In this document: one piece after another, positions 18,062 through 26,070 of the stretch
Position numbering within the stretch: the stretch's first letter is position 1
Layout of the letters: each line of letters starts with the position of its first letter
Assembly (NCBI GenBank): GCA_015709615.1
Contig: CP054179.1
Location: 1,116,001 to 1,180,000, forward strand
Length of the DNA: 64,000 nt
Source: Gammaproteobacteria bacterium
GTDB lineage: Bacteria; Pseudomonadota; Gammaproteobacteria; Burkholderiales; Nitrosomonadaceae
Reading direction: 5' to 3'
Notes under the pieces: model-generated
The model's database searches: none
What the model was told of the DNA's origin: nothing
What the model saw: only the letters and a program-made list of their open reading frames with translations
Position numbers and translations under genes: made by a program

Positions 18062-20902
18062 CTAAATTTTTTCTCGGAATGCTGCGACGATTAATTCTCT
18101 CTGCGTCAATTTGTGTCTTGCCGTGTAACCGACCGCCGGAGAAGCCGACGACGCCCGCAGCGCATACGCCAGCACCTGATCCGCTCTCATATGGCGCAGC
18201 AGATAATGCTGGATGCGATGCCATGCGCCTTGATTGCCCGGTTCTTCCTGACACCACACCACTTCCTTGGCGTTGCCGAAGCGGTCGATTTCAGCCTGGA
18301 ATTCCTCGTGCGGGAACGGATAAAGCTGCTCCAGACGGATGATGGCCATATCGCGGATGCGCTGTTCGTTGCGGTAAGCAAGCAGTTCGTAGTAGATTTT
18401 TCCGCTGCAAACGATCAACCGCTTGATGGTTTGCGGATCCAATGCCTCCACTTCCGGAATGACCGGATAGAAATGGCCGTGCGCCAATTCGTCCAGGCTC
18501 GATGCCGACTCCTTGAGCCTCAACATGCTTTTCGGACTCATGATGATCAGCGGCTTGCGGATCGGACGGATCATCTGGCGGCGCAGTGCATGGAACATTT
18601 GCGCCGGTGTCGACGGCACGCACACCTGGATGTTGTAATCCGCGCACAATTGCAGATAGCGTTCCAATCGCGCCGATGAATGTTCCGGCCCCTGCCCTTC
18701 GTAACCGTGCGGCAGCATCATCACCAAACCGCACAAGCGCCCCCATTTGGCCTCGCCGGAGGCGATGAATTGGTCGATCACAACCTGCGCACCATTGGCG
18801 AAATCGCCGAACTGCGCTTCCCAGATCACCAACTCGTTCGGCTGCGTGGTGGCGTAACCGTATTCAAACCCCAGCACGGCTTCTTCCGACAGCATCGAAT
18901 CAATGACAACAAAATCCGGCTGCTCGGGGTACAGATGGCGCAGCGGCACATAAATACGCTCGTTCTGATCCGCCGCGACCTGATCGTGCAACACGGCATG
19001 GCGGTGAAAGAAAGTGCCGCGCCCCGAATCCTGTCCGGACAATCTGACCGGATAACCTTCCTTCAGCAGGGCTGCGTACGCCAGATTCTCCGCCATGCCC
19101 CAATCCAGCGGCAATTCCCCTTTTCCCATCAAACGCCGATCGGCAATGATCTTTTCCACGCGCGCATGCAGCTTGAAACCCTCGGGAATATCCGTCAACC
19201 GCAAAGCCAGCTGTTTCAACGTTTGCAGCGCGACACCGGTTTTAACTTTCTTATTCCATTTGAGCGGCCCGATAAAAGGTTCCCAATTGATAGCGTACGG
19301 CGACTTGTAGTCATAGCAAACGGTCTTATTCGGATTGTCGCCCTCATCCATCGCATCGCGGTACGCTTGCACCAAATGCTCCGCATCTTCCGGTTTGATA
19401 ATCTGTTGCGCGATCAATTTATCCGCATACTTTTTGCGCGTACCGGGATGCTGGTTGATAATTTGATACATCCGCGGTTGCGTCACCATCGGTTCATCCT
19501 GCTCATTGTGACCCAGACGGCGGAAGCACACCATGTCGATCACGACATCCTTGTGAAACCGCATGCGGAAATCGAACGCCAATTCGGCGACCATCAGCAC
19601 CGCTTCCGGATCGTCGCCGTTGACATGAAAAATCGGTGCTTCGATCATTTTGGCGACATCGGTGCAATACAACGTCGAACGGCTATCGCGCGGGTCTGAC
19701 GTGGTGAATCCGATCTGGTTGTTGATGATGATATGCACAGTACCGCCGGTGCCGTAACCGCGAGTTTGCGACAGGTTCAACGTTTCCATCACCACACCCT
19801 GCCCGGCGAAAGCGGCGTCGCCGTGAATCAACACTGGCAATACCCGGTCGCCCAGTTTGTCGTTCAGCAAATGCTGGCGCGCGCGCACCGACCCCTCGAC
19901 CACCGGATTGACGATTTCCAGGTGCGAAGGATTGAACGCCAGCGCCAAGCGCACAATGCCGTCGGCAGTTCTGATCGTGGAAGAAAATCCCTGGTGATAT
20001 TTCACGTCACCGGACGGCAAAGCCTCCGGTTGTGTACCTTCGAATTCGCGGAACAAATCGGCAGGCATTTTCCCCAACGTATTTACCAGCACATTGAGCC
20101 GGGCGCGGTGCGCCATGCCCATGACAATTTGCTGCACACCGGCTTTTCCGGCGCGGTGAATCAGGCAATCGAGCAGCGGAATCAAACTTTCGTTGCCTTC
20201 TCCGGAAAAACGTTTCTGCCCGACATAGCGCGTGTGCAGATATTTTTCCAATCCTTCCGCTGCGGTCAAGCGTTCGAGAATATGGCGTTTATAGTCGGCA
20301 GAATAGTCCGGGTTCGAACGTTGACCTTCCAGCCGTGCCTGAATCCAGCGTTTTTGTTCCACCGAGGAAATATACATGTATTCGGCGCCGATTGAACCGC
20401 AGTAAGTTTCCCGCAGAATCTGCAATATTTCCCGCAACGACGCATGCTCCGGACCGACCAATGAACCGGTATTGAACACCTTATCCATATCCGCTTCGGT
20501 AAAGCCGAAATGCGCCGGATTCAATTCCGCCACATCCGCATGCTGTTTCAATCCCAACGGATCGAGCTTGGCTTGGTTCAAACCGAGATAGCGATGCATG
20601 TTGATGAGTTGCAACACGGCCACTTGCTTACGCTCGTCGGTATCCACGCCAACCACTTCAGACAATGCGGTTTGCGCTTCTATCGCGGCAGGTTTTACGC
20701 CGGCAGCCGCAGGCGTCTCACCGGCTGGAATTTGGCCTTGCTTGATCGGAACAGCTTCCGGCTGCTTCGCCAGCCGGTCAAAATATTCACGCCAGGCGAG
20801 CGCGACCGAGTTGGGATTATGCAGATACTCGTCATAAACCGCCTCGATAAATGCGGCATTCGCGCCGGACAATAGCGTATCATCCAATAACGGCTTGTTC
20901 AT
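18062..20902 (-). CDS. sucA: 2-Oxoglutarate dehydrogenase E1
   Basis: This 946-residue thiamine-diphosphate enzyme decarboxylates 2-oxoglutarate and transfers the succinyl group to the lipoyl arm of SucB. The N-terminus (LLSGANAAFIEAVYDEYLHNPNSVALAWREYFDRL) is the typical E1o start. The ThDP region is recognisable in HGDAAFAGQGVVMETLNLSQ and in NNQIGFTTSDPRDSRST. The later block EAQFGDFANGAQVVIDQFI with LPHGYEGQGPEHSSARLERYLQL is diagnostic of the family. The length is normal. It lies 29 bases downstream of gltA and 12 bases upstream of sucB. Obligate ammonia oxidisers long thought to lack this enzyme's activity do carry the genes, so expression may be condition-dependent. Confidence 0.97.
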   Translation of the reverse strand: MNKPLLDDTLLSGANAAFIEAVYDEYLHNPNSVALAWREYFDRLAKQPEAVPIKQGQIPAGETPAAAGVKPAAIEAQTALSEVVGVDTDERKQVAVLQLINMHRYLGLNQAKLDPLGLKQHADVAELNPAHFGFTEADMDKVFNTGSLVGPEHASLREILQILRETYCGSIGAEYMYISSVEQKRWIQARLEGQRSNPDYSADYKRHILERLTAAEGLEKYLHTRYVGQKRFSGEGNESLIPLLDCLIHRAGKAGVQQIVMGMAHRARLNVLVNTLGKMPADLFREFEGTQPEALPSGDVKYHQGFSSTIRTADGIVRLALAFNPSHLEIVNPVVEGSVRARQHLLNDKLGDRVLPVLIHGDAAFAGQGVVMETLNLSQTRGYGTGGTVHIIINNQIGFTTSDPRDSRSTLYCTDVAKMIEAPIFHVNGDDPEAVLMVAELAFDFRMRFHKDVVIDMVCFRRLGHNEQDEPMVTQPRMYQIINQHPGTRKKYADKLIAQQIIKPEDAEHLVQAYRDAMDEGDNPNKTVCYDYKSPYAINWEPFIGPLKWNKKVKTGVALQTLKQLALRLTDIPEGFKLHARVEKIIADRRLMGKGELPLDWGMAENLAYAALLKEGYPVRLSGQDSGRGTFFHRHAVLHDQVAADQNERIYVPLRHLYPEQPDFVVIDSMLSEEAVLGFEYGYATTQPNELVIWEAQFGDFANGAQVVIDQFIASGEAKWGRLCGLVMMLPHGYEGQGPEHSSARLERYLQLCADYNIQVCVPSTPAQMFHALRRQMIRPIRKPLIIMSPKSMLRLKESASSLDELAHGHFYPVIPEVEALDPQTIKRLIVCSGKIYYELLAYRNEQRIRDMAIIRLEQLYPFPHEEFQAEIDRFGNAKEVVWCQEEPGNQGAWHRIQHYLLRHMRADQVLAYALRASSASPAVGYTARHKLTQRELIVAAFREKI

Positions 20903-20931
20903 AGAATAGGCGGCCTGAAATCAATAAACGG

Positions 20932-22233
20932 CTATTTCTTGCGATACGAATCGGGTACGTCGCGCATCGTCGTACCGGTGTACAACTGGCGCGGACGACC
21001 GATTTTATGATCGGGATCGGATACCATCTCGCTCCATTGTGCCACCCAACCGACCGTGCGCGCCATGGCGAAAATCGCGGTAAACATGCTGGTCGGTATG
21101 CCCAATGCGCGTTGCACGATGCCGGAATAAAAATCGACGTTGGGATAAAGTTTGCGCGAAATGAAGTACTCGTCTTCCAGTGCAATTTTTTCCAGTTGCA
21201 GCGCCAGCTTGAACAGCCGGTCATTCTGCAATCCCAGTTCGTTCAGCACTTCATGACAGGTTTCGCGCATCAGTTTCGCGCGCGGATCCATATTCTTATA
21301 CACCCGGTGGCCGAAGCCCATGAGCCGGTAATTACTCTCTTTATCCTTGGCGCGCCGGATGAATTCATCGATGCGCGACACATCGCCGATTTCTTCCAGC
21401 ATGTGCAGGCACGCTTCGTTCGCGCCGCCGTGCGCAGGCCCCCACAAGCAGGAGATACCGGCGGAGATGCAGGCAAACGGATTGGCGCCGCTGGATCCCG
21501 CCAAACGCACCGTCGAGGTGGATGCATTCTGCTCATGATCGGCGTGCAGAATCAGGATACGATCCAAAGCGCGCACGATCACCGGATTGGCTTCGTATTT
21601 ATCGGTCGGCACGGAAAACATCATGTGTAGGAAATTTTCCGCATAACTCAGGCTGTTTTGCGGATAAACATAGGGTTGACCGATGTTGTATTTATACGCC
21701 ATGGCAGTAATCGTCGGTAATTTCGCGATCAAACGGAATGCCGACTGTTCGCGGTGCGCCGGATCTGAAATATTCAACGAATCATGGTAAAACGCCGACA
21801 ACGCACCGACCACGCCAACCATCACCGCCATCGGATGCGCATCGCGGCGGAAACCGCTGTAAAAACGCACCAGCTGCTCGTGCAGCATCGAGTGGTTTTT
21901 AATCGCGGCGTCGAAGGTTTTTTTCTGTTCGGGTGCGGGCAATTCGCCGTGCAGCAATAAGTAGCACACATCAATGAAATCGCAATGCAGCGCCAGTTGC
22001 TCGATCGGATAGCCGCGATACAGCAGAATCCCTTTGTCGCCATCAATGAAGGTGATCGTAGAACTATTGCTGGCCGTCGACACAAACCCGGGATCGTAAG
22101 TAAACATACCGCTTTGTGCATGCAGCTTACGAATATCGATGACATCCGGACCCATGGTTCCCGATAAAACCGGTAGCTCGATAGGCGCACTGCCATTGTT
22201 CAGATTCAGCGTCGCTGTGCCATTTTGTGCCAT
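20932..22233 (-). CDS. gltA: Citrate synthase
   Basis: The 433-residue product is a type II (hexameric, proteobacterial) citrate synthase. It condenses acetyl-CoA with oxaloacetate. The landmark sequences are GDKGILLYRGYPIEQLA near 75, ADHEQNASTSTVRLAGSSGANP, GPAHGGANEACLHML with a substrate-binding His, and MGFGHRVYKNMDPRA with the next catalytic His. The start ATG at 22233 follows a GGAGAAGT-type ribosome-binding site. It heads the gltA-sucA-sucB run. The 224 bases upstream separate it from sdhE and contain MITE copy B, so its promoter probably lies just downstream of that element. Confidence 0.97.
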   Translation of the reverse strand: MAQNGTATLNLNNGSAPIELPVLSGTMGPDVIDIRKLHAQSGMFTYDPGFVSTASNSSTITFIDGDKGILLYRGYPIEQLALHCDFIDVCYLLLHGELPAPEQKKTFDAAIKNHSMLHEQLVRFYSGFRRDAHPMAVMVGVVGALSAFYHDSLNISDPAHREQSAFRLIAKLPTITAMAYKYNIGQPYVYPQNSLSYAENFLHMMFSVPTDKYEANPVIVRALDRILILHADHEQNASTSTVRLAGSSGANPFACISAGISCLWGPAHGGANEACLHMLEEIGDVSRIDEFIRRAKDKESNYRLMGFGHRVYKNMDPRAKLMRETCHEVLNELGLQNDRLFKLALQLEKIALEDEYFISRKLYPNVDFYSGIVQRALGIPTSMFTAIFAMARTVGWVAQWSEMVSDPDHKIGRPRQLYTGTTMRDVPDSYRKK

Positions 22234-22317
22234 ATGACTTCTCCACTTAATGCGAATGATTGATTAGTATGCACTGTTTCAGGCTCCGGAATCACCAGAA
22301 TACCGCCGGAAACCTAA

Positions 22318-22458
22318 GGGAGCTCTGAAAAACTACTACGCTCGGTCATGCCACGTTGAAATCAGATTCAAAATGCTCATTTACCTTTTGTAAACTGCGC
22401 ATTTTCGCCTGAATCCGCCTTGCCTGATCATCGCTCGCTACTTTTTTCAGGGCTTCCC
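22318..22458 (-). mobile_element. MITE-like element, copy B
   Basis: This 141-bp copy is in reverse orientation relative to copy A. Read on the minus strand it runs from GGGAAGCCCTGAAAAA to TTTTTCAGAGCTCCC, giving near-perfect 15-16 bp inverted ends. It is flanked by a perfect TTA target duplication (22459-22461 and 22315-22317, minus-strand sense). It sits between sdhE and gltA. The TAG stop of sdhE is made from the TA of the target duplication and the first G of the element. It is the best preserved copy in the window and defines the element boundaries. Confidence 0.85.
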
Positions 22459-22691
22459 TAACTCTTTTTCAGCAATTCCAGTACCGTTTGCAAGCTGCGA
22501 TCGTCAAGAGTTTTTCTTTCCGAGATCAAATCCCACAAATCATTATCTGGCAACGACAGCAATCGTTCAAATTGTTCCAGCCCCTGCTGATCCAATTGCA
22601 CGTAATATTGATCCATGAAACGCTGCAACACGATATCCAATTCGAGCAAACCGCGCCGGCAGCGCCAGCGCGCACGTTCGAATTCCTTCAT
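22458..22691 (-). CDS. sdhE: SdhE flavinylation factor (YgfY, DUF339)
   Basis: The true start is the ATG at 22691, overlapping the sdhB stop as ATGA; a longer frame to 22772 runs antiparallel to nothing useful and simply overlaps sdhB. The 77-residue protein begins MKEFERARWRCRRGLLELD and holds the RGxxE motif (RRGLLELD) needed in SdhE for covalent attachment of FAD to SdhA. The length is typical for the family. It is translationally coupled to sdhB. The stop codon was created by insertion of MITE copy B, so the original C-terminus may have been slightly different. Confidence 0.9.
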   Translation of the reverse strand: MKEFERARWRCRRGLLELDIVLQRFMDQYYVQLDQQGLEQFERLLSLPDNDLWDLISERKTLDDRSLQTVLELLKKS

Positions 22692-23383
22692 ACCATCCGT
22701 TTGACCATCATGTCCTTGATTTTGCCGATTGCTTTGGTCGGATTCAAGCCTTTCGGGCAGGCATCGACGCAATTCATGATGGAATGGCAGCGAAACAACC
22801 GGTAAGGATCTTCCAGATTATCCAGACGCTCGGCGGTCGCCTGATCGCGGCTATCGGCCAGAAACCGGTACGCTTGCAGCAACCCCGCCGGACCGACGAA
22901 TTTATCCGGGTTCCACCAGAACGAGGGGCATGCCGTCGTACAGCACGCGCATAAAATGCACTCGTATACACCGTCCAGCGCCGCACGCTCTTCCGGCGAC
23001 TGCAATCGCTCGGTTTCCGGCGGTGGGTCATTGTTGATCAAATAAGGTTTGATCGAGTGGTATTGCTGGAAAAACTGCGTCATGTCGACGATCAGATCGC
23101 GAATAACCGGCAGCCCCGGCAACGGACGGATCTCCACCGGTTCTTTCAGATCGCGCAATGGTGTAATGCATGACAATCCATTGCGCCCGTTGATATTCAT
23201 CGCATCCGAGCCGCATACACCTTCGCGGCAAGAACGGCGCAAACTCAGACTGTCATCGACCGATTTGATGCGCAGCAACGCATCCAGCAGCATTTTATCG
23301 GTCGGCGCCAGCTGGATGTCGTAATCCTGCATGTAAGGCTTGTCATCTTTATCGGGATCGTAGCGGTAAATCGAAAACTTCAT
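22688..23383 (-). CDS. sdhB: Succinate dehydrogenase iron-sulfur subunit
   Basis: The 231-residue protein carries all three cluster motifs: CREGVCGSDAMNINGRNGLSC for the 2Fe-2S cluster, CILCACCTTACP for 4Fe-4S, and CHSIMNCVDACPKGLNP for the last clusters. It moves electrons from the SdhA flavin to quinone in complex II. It is normal in length. It is followed directly by sdhE. The sdhC, sdhD and sdhA genes that usually precede it are absent from this window: the next gene upstream on the same strand is an unrelated small membrane protein 313 bases away. Confidence 0.96.
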   Translation of the reverse strand: MKFSIYRYDPDKDDKPYMQDYDIQLAPTDKMLLDALLRIKSVDDSLSLRRSCREGVCGSDAMNINGRNGLSCITPLRDLKEPVEIRPLPGLPVIRDLIVDMTQFFQQYHSIKPYLINNDPPPETERLQSPEERAALDGVYECILCACCTTACPSFWWNPDKFVGPAGLLQAYRFLADSRDQATAERLDNLEDPYRLFRCHSIMNCVDACPKGLNPTKAIGKIKDMMVKRMV

Positions 23384-23696
23384 AGACTGGCTCCGGCTGG
23401 TTGAATGATGGATTCAAGTCAAAAATAATTTCGAATGGCATGAAGTATACAGATTTGAAACCAGATTGACATCGTTTGGTTGAAATTGTGAATCGCAAGA
23501 CAGATCAGTGAAATGCCGCCCACCGCCCCCACTTCCGCAAACCTCGCTACTTCAAGATGTTATCAAGCTTAAGCAGCTTGCTTACCGAGTTATTTCTATT
23601 CAGCTAACGAGACAGATTGCTTTAAAAGATGCAGCGAGTTTTCCAACGATGTTATTACGTAAATCCTAGATGTTACAAGCTTATCCAAGCTACTTG
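23384..23696. other. Intergenic region upstream of sdhB
   Basis: I searched this stretch for the C-terminus of sdhA on the minus strand and found none. It presumably holds the sdhB promoter. No RNA gene or repeat is evident. Confidence 0.45.
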
Positions 23697-23987
23697 CTAT
23701 GGTGCGAATCCACGAGCCTGCCAAATTATTAGCATTGCAATCAGCTCAATGAGCCACTGTTGACCAATGATAAATATGACCACTGTTCCCAGCCGCAACA
23801 AAAGTTTTCCTGGATTATCTATGATAATCAGAGCACTAACTACGACGTGCATCAAAGCGAGAATACTCAGTAGTTGCAAATTATTTAAATAACCAATATA
23901 CCAAAATAATTTTTCAACCAGAATGGTGCTCAAAGCAATAAACACACTTACTGCGAGTAATGTAAATGGATTTCTTGGAATTCTCAT
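23697..23987 (-). CDS. Small integral membrane protein of unknown function
   Basis: The 96-residue product is almost wholly hydrophobic with about three membrane spans: about 8-30, 38-56 and 64-88. The charged residues are few and lie in the loops (VEKLFW, DNPGKLLLR). I do not recognise the family; it vaguely resembles PsiE-like membrane proteins in size and character, which is not enough for a name. It lies between the toxin locus and the sdhB operon on the same strand as both. Confidence 0.55.
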   Translation of the reverse strand: MRIPRNPFTLLAVSVFIALSTILVEKLFWYIGYLNNLQLLSILALMHVVVSALIIIDNPGKLLLRLGTVVIFIIGQQWLIELIAMLIIWQARGFAP

Positions 23988-24184
23988 GGACTAAAAATCA
24001 AATTAGCTCCGATCAAAAATAATATCGTATCGACTTCAGTTTCAAGTTTTGACGGTACCGGTCATTTTCGAACTTAACAGCCCGTTTTTGATGATGCATT
24101 GATACAGAACGTTTTATTTACAATGTGTGGAAATTCTTGAATCTGGATGACGCAAGTTAGGATACTTGCTTTCCCAATACAGGA

Positions 24185-24685
24185 TCACGGCACTAACTCT
24201 ATCGAACGCAAATATTTTTCAGTACGAAACTCATTAAAGTCGATGCTATCCACATCTGTCTCATAAAAGAACTTAAGATTACGATCATTGATTTCTTTCA
24301 ATTCAAAATAATCGGCTCCATGTGGATAAGATAAATTGATATTCATGGGACCAATGAGCATTCGTAAGGATGGTTGCTTATGAACACATGTAGCTTCATA
24401 AATTCCAGGTCTTCCGTAAATTGGACCGGATGAAAATACTAGAGACTTTTCGTTTATCCATAAGAAACCGGTAACATCATCTGCCACATGGGTCAATTTT
24501 CCATTAATGCTTTGAACTGATAGTTGCAGAAAACCACCTTGTGTAGACACTGTTAATACTGCTGTGCACATCTTCCCAGGAGATGGATAAGTACCTTGTT
24601 CCTTCAATGCCGTTGCTGCCATAGAACAGGTAATAATGGAAAACAAAAAAATAAAACCTGAAACTACTCGATAACCGATAGCCAT
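24185..24685 (-). CDS. Candidate periplasmic immunity protein for the orphan L,D-transpeptidase tip
   Basis: The 166-residue product has a signal peptide (YRVVSGFIFLFSIITCSMAATA) and no membrane anchor afterwards, so it should be periplasmic. The mature protein has a pair of cysteines (near 39 and 100) and a beta-rich look. I do not recognise the family. Its start lies 5 bases after the stop of the L,D-transpeptidase-like Rhs tip (24691). That placement, together with a predicted periplasmic location matching the toxin's likely target, is the reason for calling it an immunity protein. It may survive as a protective orphan even if the toxin is frameshifted. Confidence 0.65.
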   Translation of the reverse strand: MAIGYRVVSGFIFLFSIITCSMAATALKEQGTYPSPGKMCTAVLTVSTQGGFLQLSVQSINGKLTHVADDVTGFLWINEKSLVFSSGPIYGRPGIYEATCVHKQPSLRMLIGPMNINLSYPHGADYFELKEINDRNLKFFYETDVDSIDFNEFRTEKYLRSIELVP

Positions 24686-24690
24686 AATTT

Positions 24691-25561
24691 CTAACGAATT
24701 TCGATAGTGGTCATAGGATCGTTGATGGTGCGCTGGTACAAATCAAGAATATCTGCATCATTCATTCGAATGCATCCTTCTGTGCGAGACTGATAGCTAC
24801 GACGCCCTCCATGTAAACCGATACCACGTTGGCGTGCGACGTCTGCACGGTTACCTCGTGCATTAACTGCCCCTATAGGCCAGAAGTAAGGTCCATACCT
24901 AATATCCCCGGAAGTATTTATCGGTAACTGAACAGGCCAGGTGCCTGCCGGAGCAGGGCCATTACTTCCTATTTTATTGGGATCACCTGATGGATTTATC
25001 GTGTTATTTCCAGCTGCATAAGTAACGATCTGACCATTTTTGAAAGTAACTGATATTGTGTATTGTTGTCCCGATCTACTAGAGCCGTTGACAATCCTGA
25101 GTAATCAACAAAACCCAGCGGATTGTGCCCCACATACCCCCAAACATTCACCCCACCTGCTAGACCAATCGGGTCCGGTGAAATATACCGCCCGGTCTCC
25201 GGTTCATAATAGCGGAAATAGTTGTAGTGCAGATTGGTTTCCTTATCGAAATACTGCCCGGGGAATCTTGGATGGTATTCAAATAATTGACCGTTGCCGC
25301 CCGGATCTTCGTTGGGCAGGTTGGCGCCGAAGGCATGGGTGTTGTCCCAGCGCCAGACGGTAGTGTTGCTCGTGTCCACGATCACCCGCGGGGTGTTGAG
25401 GTGGTCGGCGTGGATGTAATACACCTGAATTTCACTGATAGCAGCGGGTTTCGTGATTACCGCAACCGGAATGTTGCCCAGCCACATGGTTTCCTGTCTG
25501 ACTAGACAATCATCGGTTGGCGTGGTTGTTATGCATTGTTCCGGTATTCCCCGATCAAGTA
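24691..25561 (-). pseudogene. Orphan Rhs tip: degraded Rhs core plus L,D-transpeptidase-like toxin domain, frameshifted
   Basis: The first part (25561 to about 25105, read on the minus strand) repeats the end of the full-length Rhs core, from LIGEYR through YIHADHLNTPR, RFPGQYFDKET and NPLGFVDYSGL. Its extreme 5' end has stop codons, and the readable core frame ends at 24996. In the next frame, 137 codons are open from 25104 to the TAG at 24691-24693. They encode GTWPVQLP, YGPYFWPIG, then GIGLHGGRRSYQSRTEGCIRMND. The His...SxxEGCIRM arrangement is that of YkuD-type L,D-transpeptidases and of Tlde1-like antibacterial effectors acting on peptidoglycan. A single-base indel near 25092-25104 would join the two parts. 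There is no upstream start, so it looks like a displaced recombination module, not an expressed gene. Confidence 0.8.
25108..25561 (-). repeat. Duplicated Rhs core end (copy of 26465-26919)
   Basis: About 450 bp here closely match the stretch 26465-26919 inside the intact rhs gene, in the same orientation. Long runs are shared, for example the region encoding YYIHADHLNTPRVIV and the region encoding LHYNYFRYYEPETGRYISPDPIGLAGG. Such a repeat would let homologous recombination swap one toxin tip for the other. Confidence 0.85.
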
Positions 25562-25596
25562 TTCGATGAAATCATCCTTTGTTGCTTTCATCGAAT
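25561..25596 (-). terminator. 11-bp perfect hairpin at the end of the immunity gene
   Basis: ATTCGATGAAA (25561-25571) pairs with TTTCATCGAAT (25586-25596) around a 14-base loop. The stop codon of the M15-type immunity gene is inside the stem. There is no convincing U-run, so termination is possible but unproven. The stem ends exactly where similarity to the Rhs core begins, so it may instead mark a recombination boundary. Confidence 0.4.
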
Positions 25597-26070
25597 GACA
25601 TCATCAAGATGTACACGGACAGCCGATCTTATACCTTCATCATACCTAATATGGAACACCGTTAGTTTTTCGATTGACATAAGCTCTCTCAATCGACATT
25701 CGACAAGCTGCTTACCCCCCCGTTTCGGACACTCTTCATTAATTAAATAGCGTATTTCGCTTTGTATTTCTTCATCCTCTCGCGCATTTTCCTGCCATTC
25801 CTTCAAATAAATGTATGAAGAAATATAAACAAAATAACCGAGCACTAGCCGCTCTAGATCTTTTTCATTTAAAGAAGTCGAAAATTTCAGCAAATCGCAT
25901 GTATTATCCGGGCAATATTGCACTGACCAATTGAGATCTTCTCGCGTAATATTAACAGGCCCTTCCGTTATCGTTGCCAAAAACATCCTTATCTCCATTG
26001 TCTCTGCATCGGCCAACTCTAAGGTTAAAATACTTAAAACTATCAATATTAATTCCCGTTGCCACTTCAT
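25588..26070 (-). CDS. Candidate periplasmic immunity protein for the Rhs M15-peptidase tip
   Basis: The 160-residue product begins with a signal peptide (WQRELILIVLSILTLELADA), so it should act outside the cytoplasm. The rest is hydrophilic with two cysteines in DNTCDLL and EECPKRGGKQLVECRL that may form disulfides. I do not recognise the family. Its ATG overlaps the rhs stop as ATGA, the tight coupling expected of a toxin-immunity pair. The toxin tip carries M15 zinc-peptidase motifs whose substrates are periplasmic, which fits the predicted location of this protein. It shows no obvious similarity to the second candidate immunity protein at 24185. Confidence 0.7.
   Translation of the reverse strand: MKWQRELILIVLSILTLELADAETMEIRMFLATITEGPVNITREDLNWSVQYCPDNTCDLLKFSTSLNEKDLERLVLGYFVYISSYIYLKEWQENAREDEEIQSEIRYLINEECPKRGGKQLVECRLRELMSIEKLTVFHIRYDEGIRSAVRVHLDDVIR

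Noticed and set aside
18680..19699. 339-codon plus-strand open frame inside sucA
   Set aside because: It lies fully antisense to a conserved enzyme gene and its translation has no recognisable motif or start signal.
24996..25487. An independent 163-residue Rhs-family gene
   Set aside because: The frame starts inside the Rhs core at an internal Met, has decayed core sequence upstream and runs out of frame before the toxin domain, so it is part of an orphan module and not a gene in its own right.
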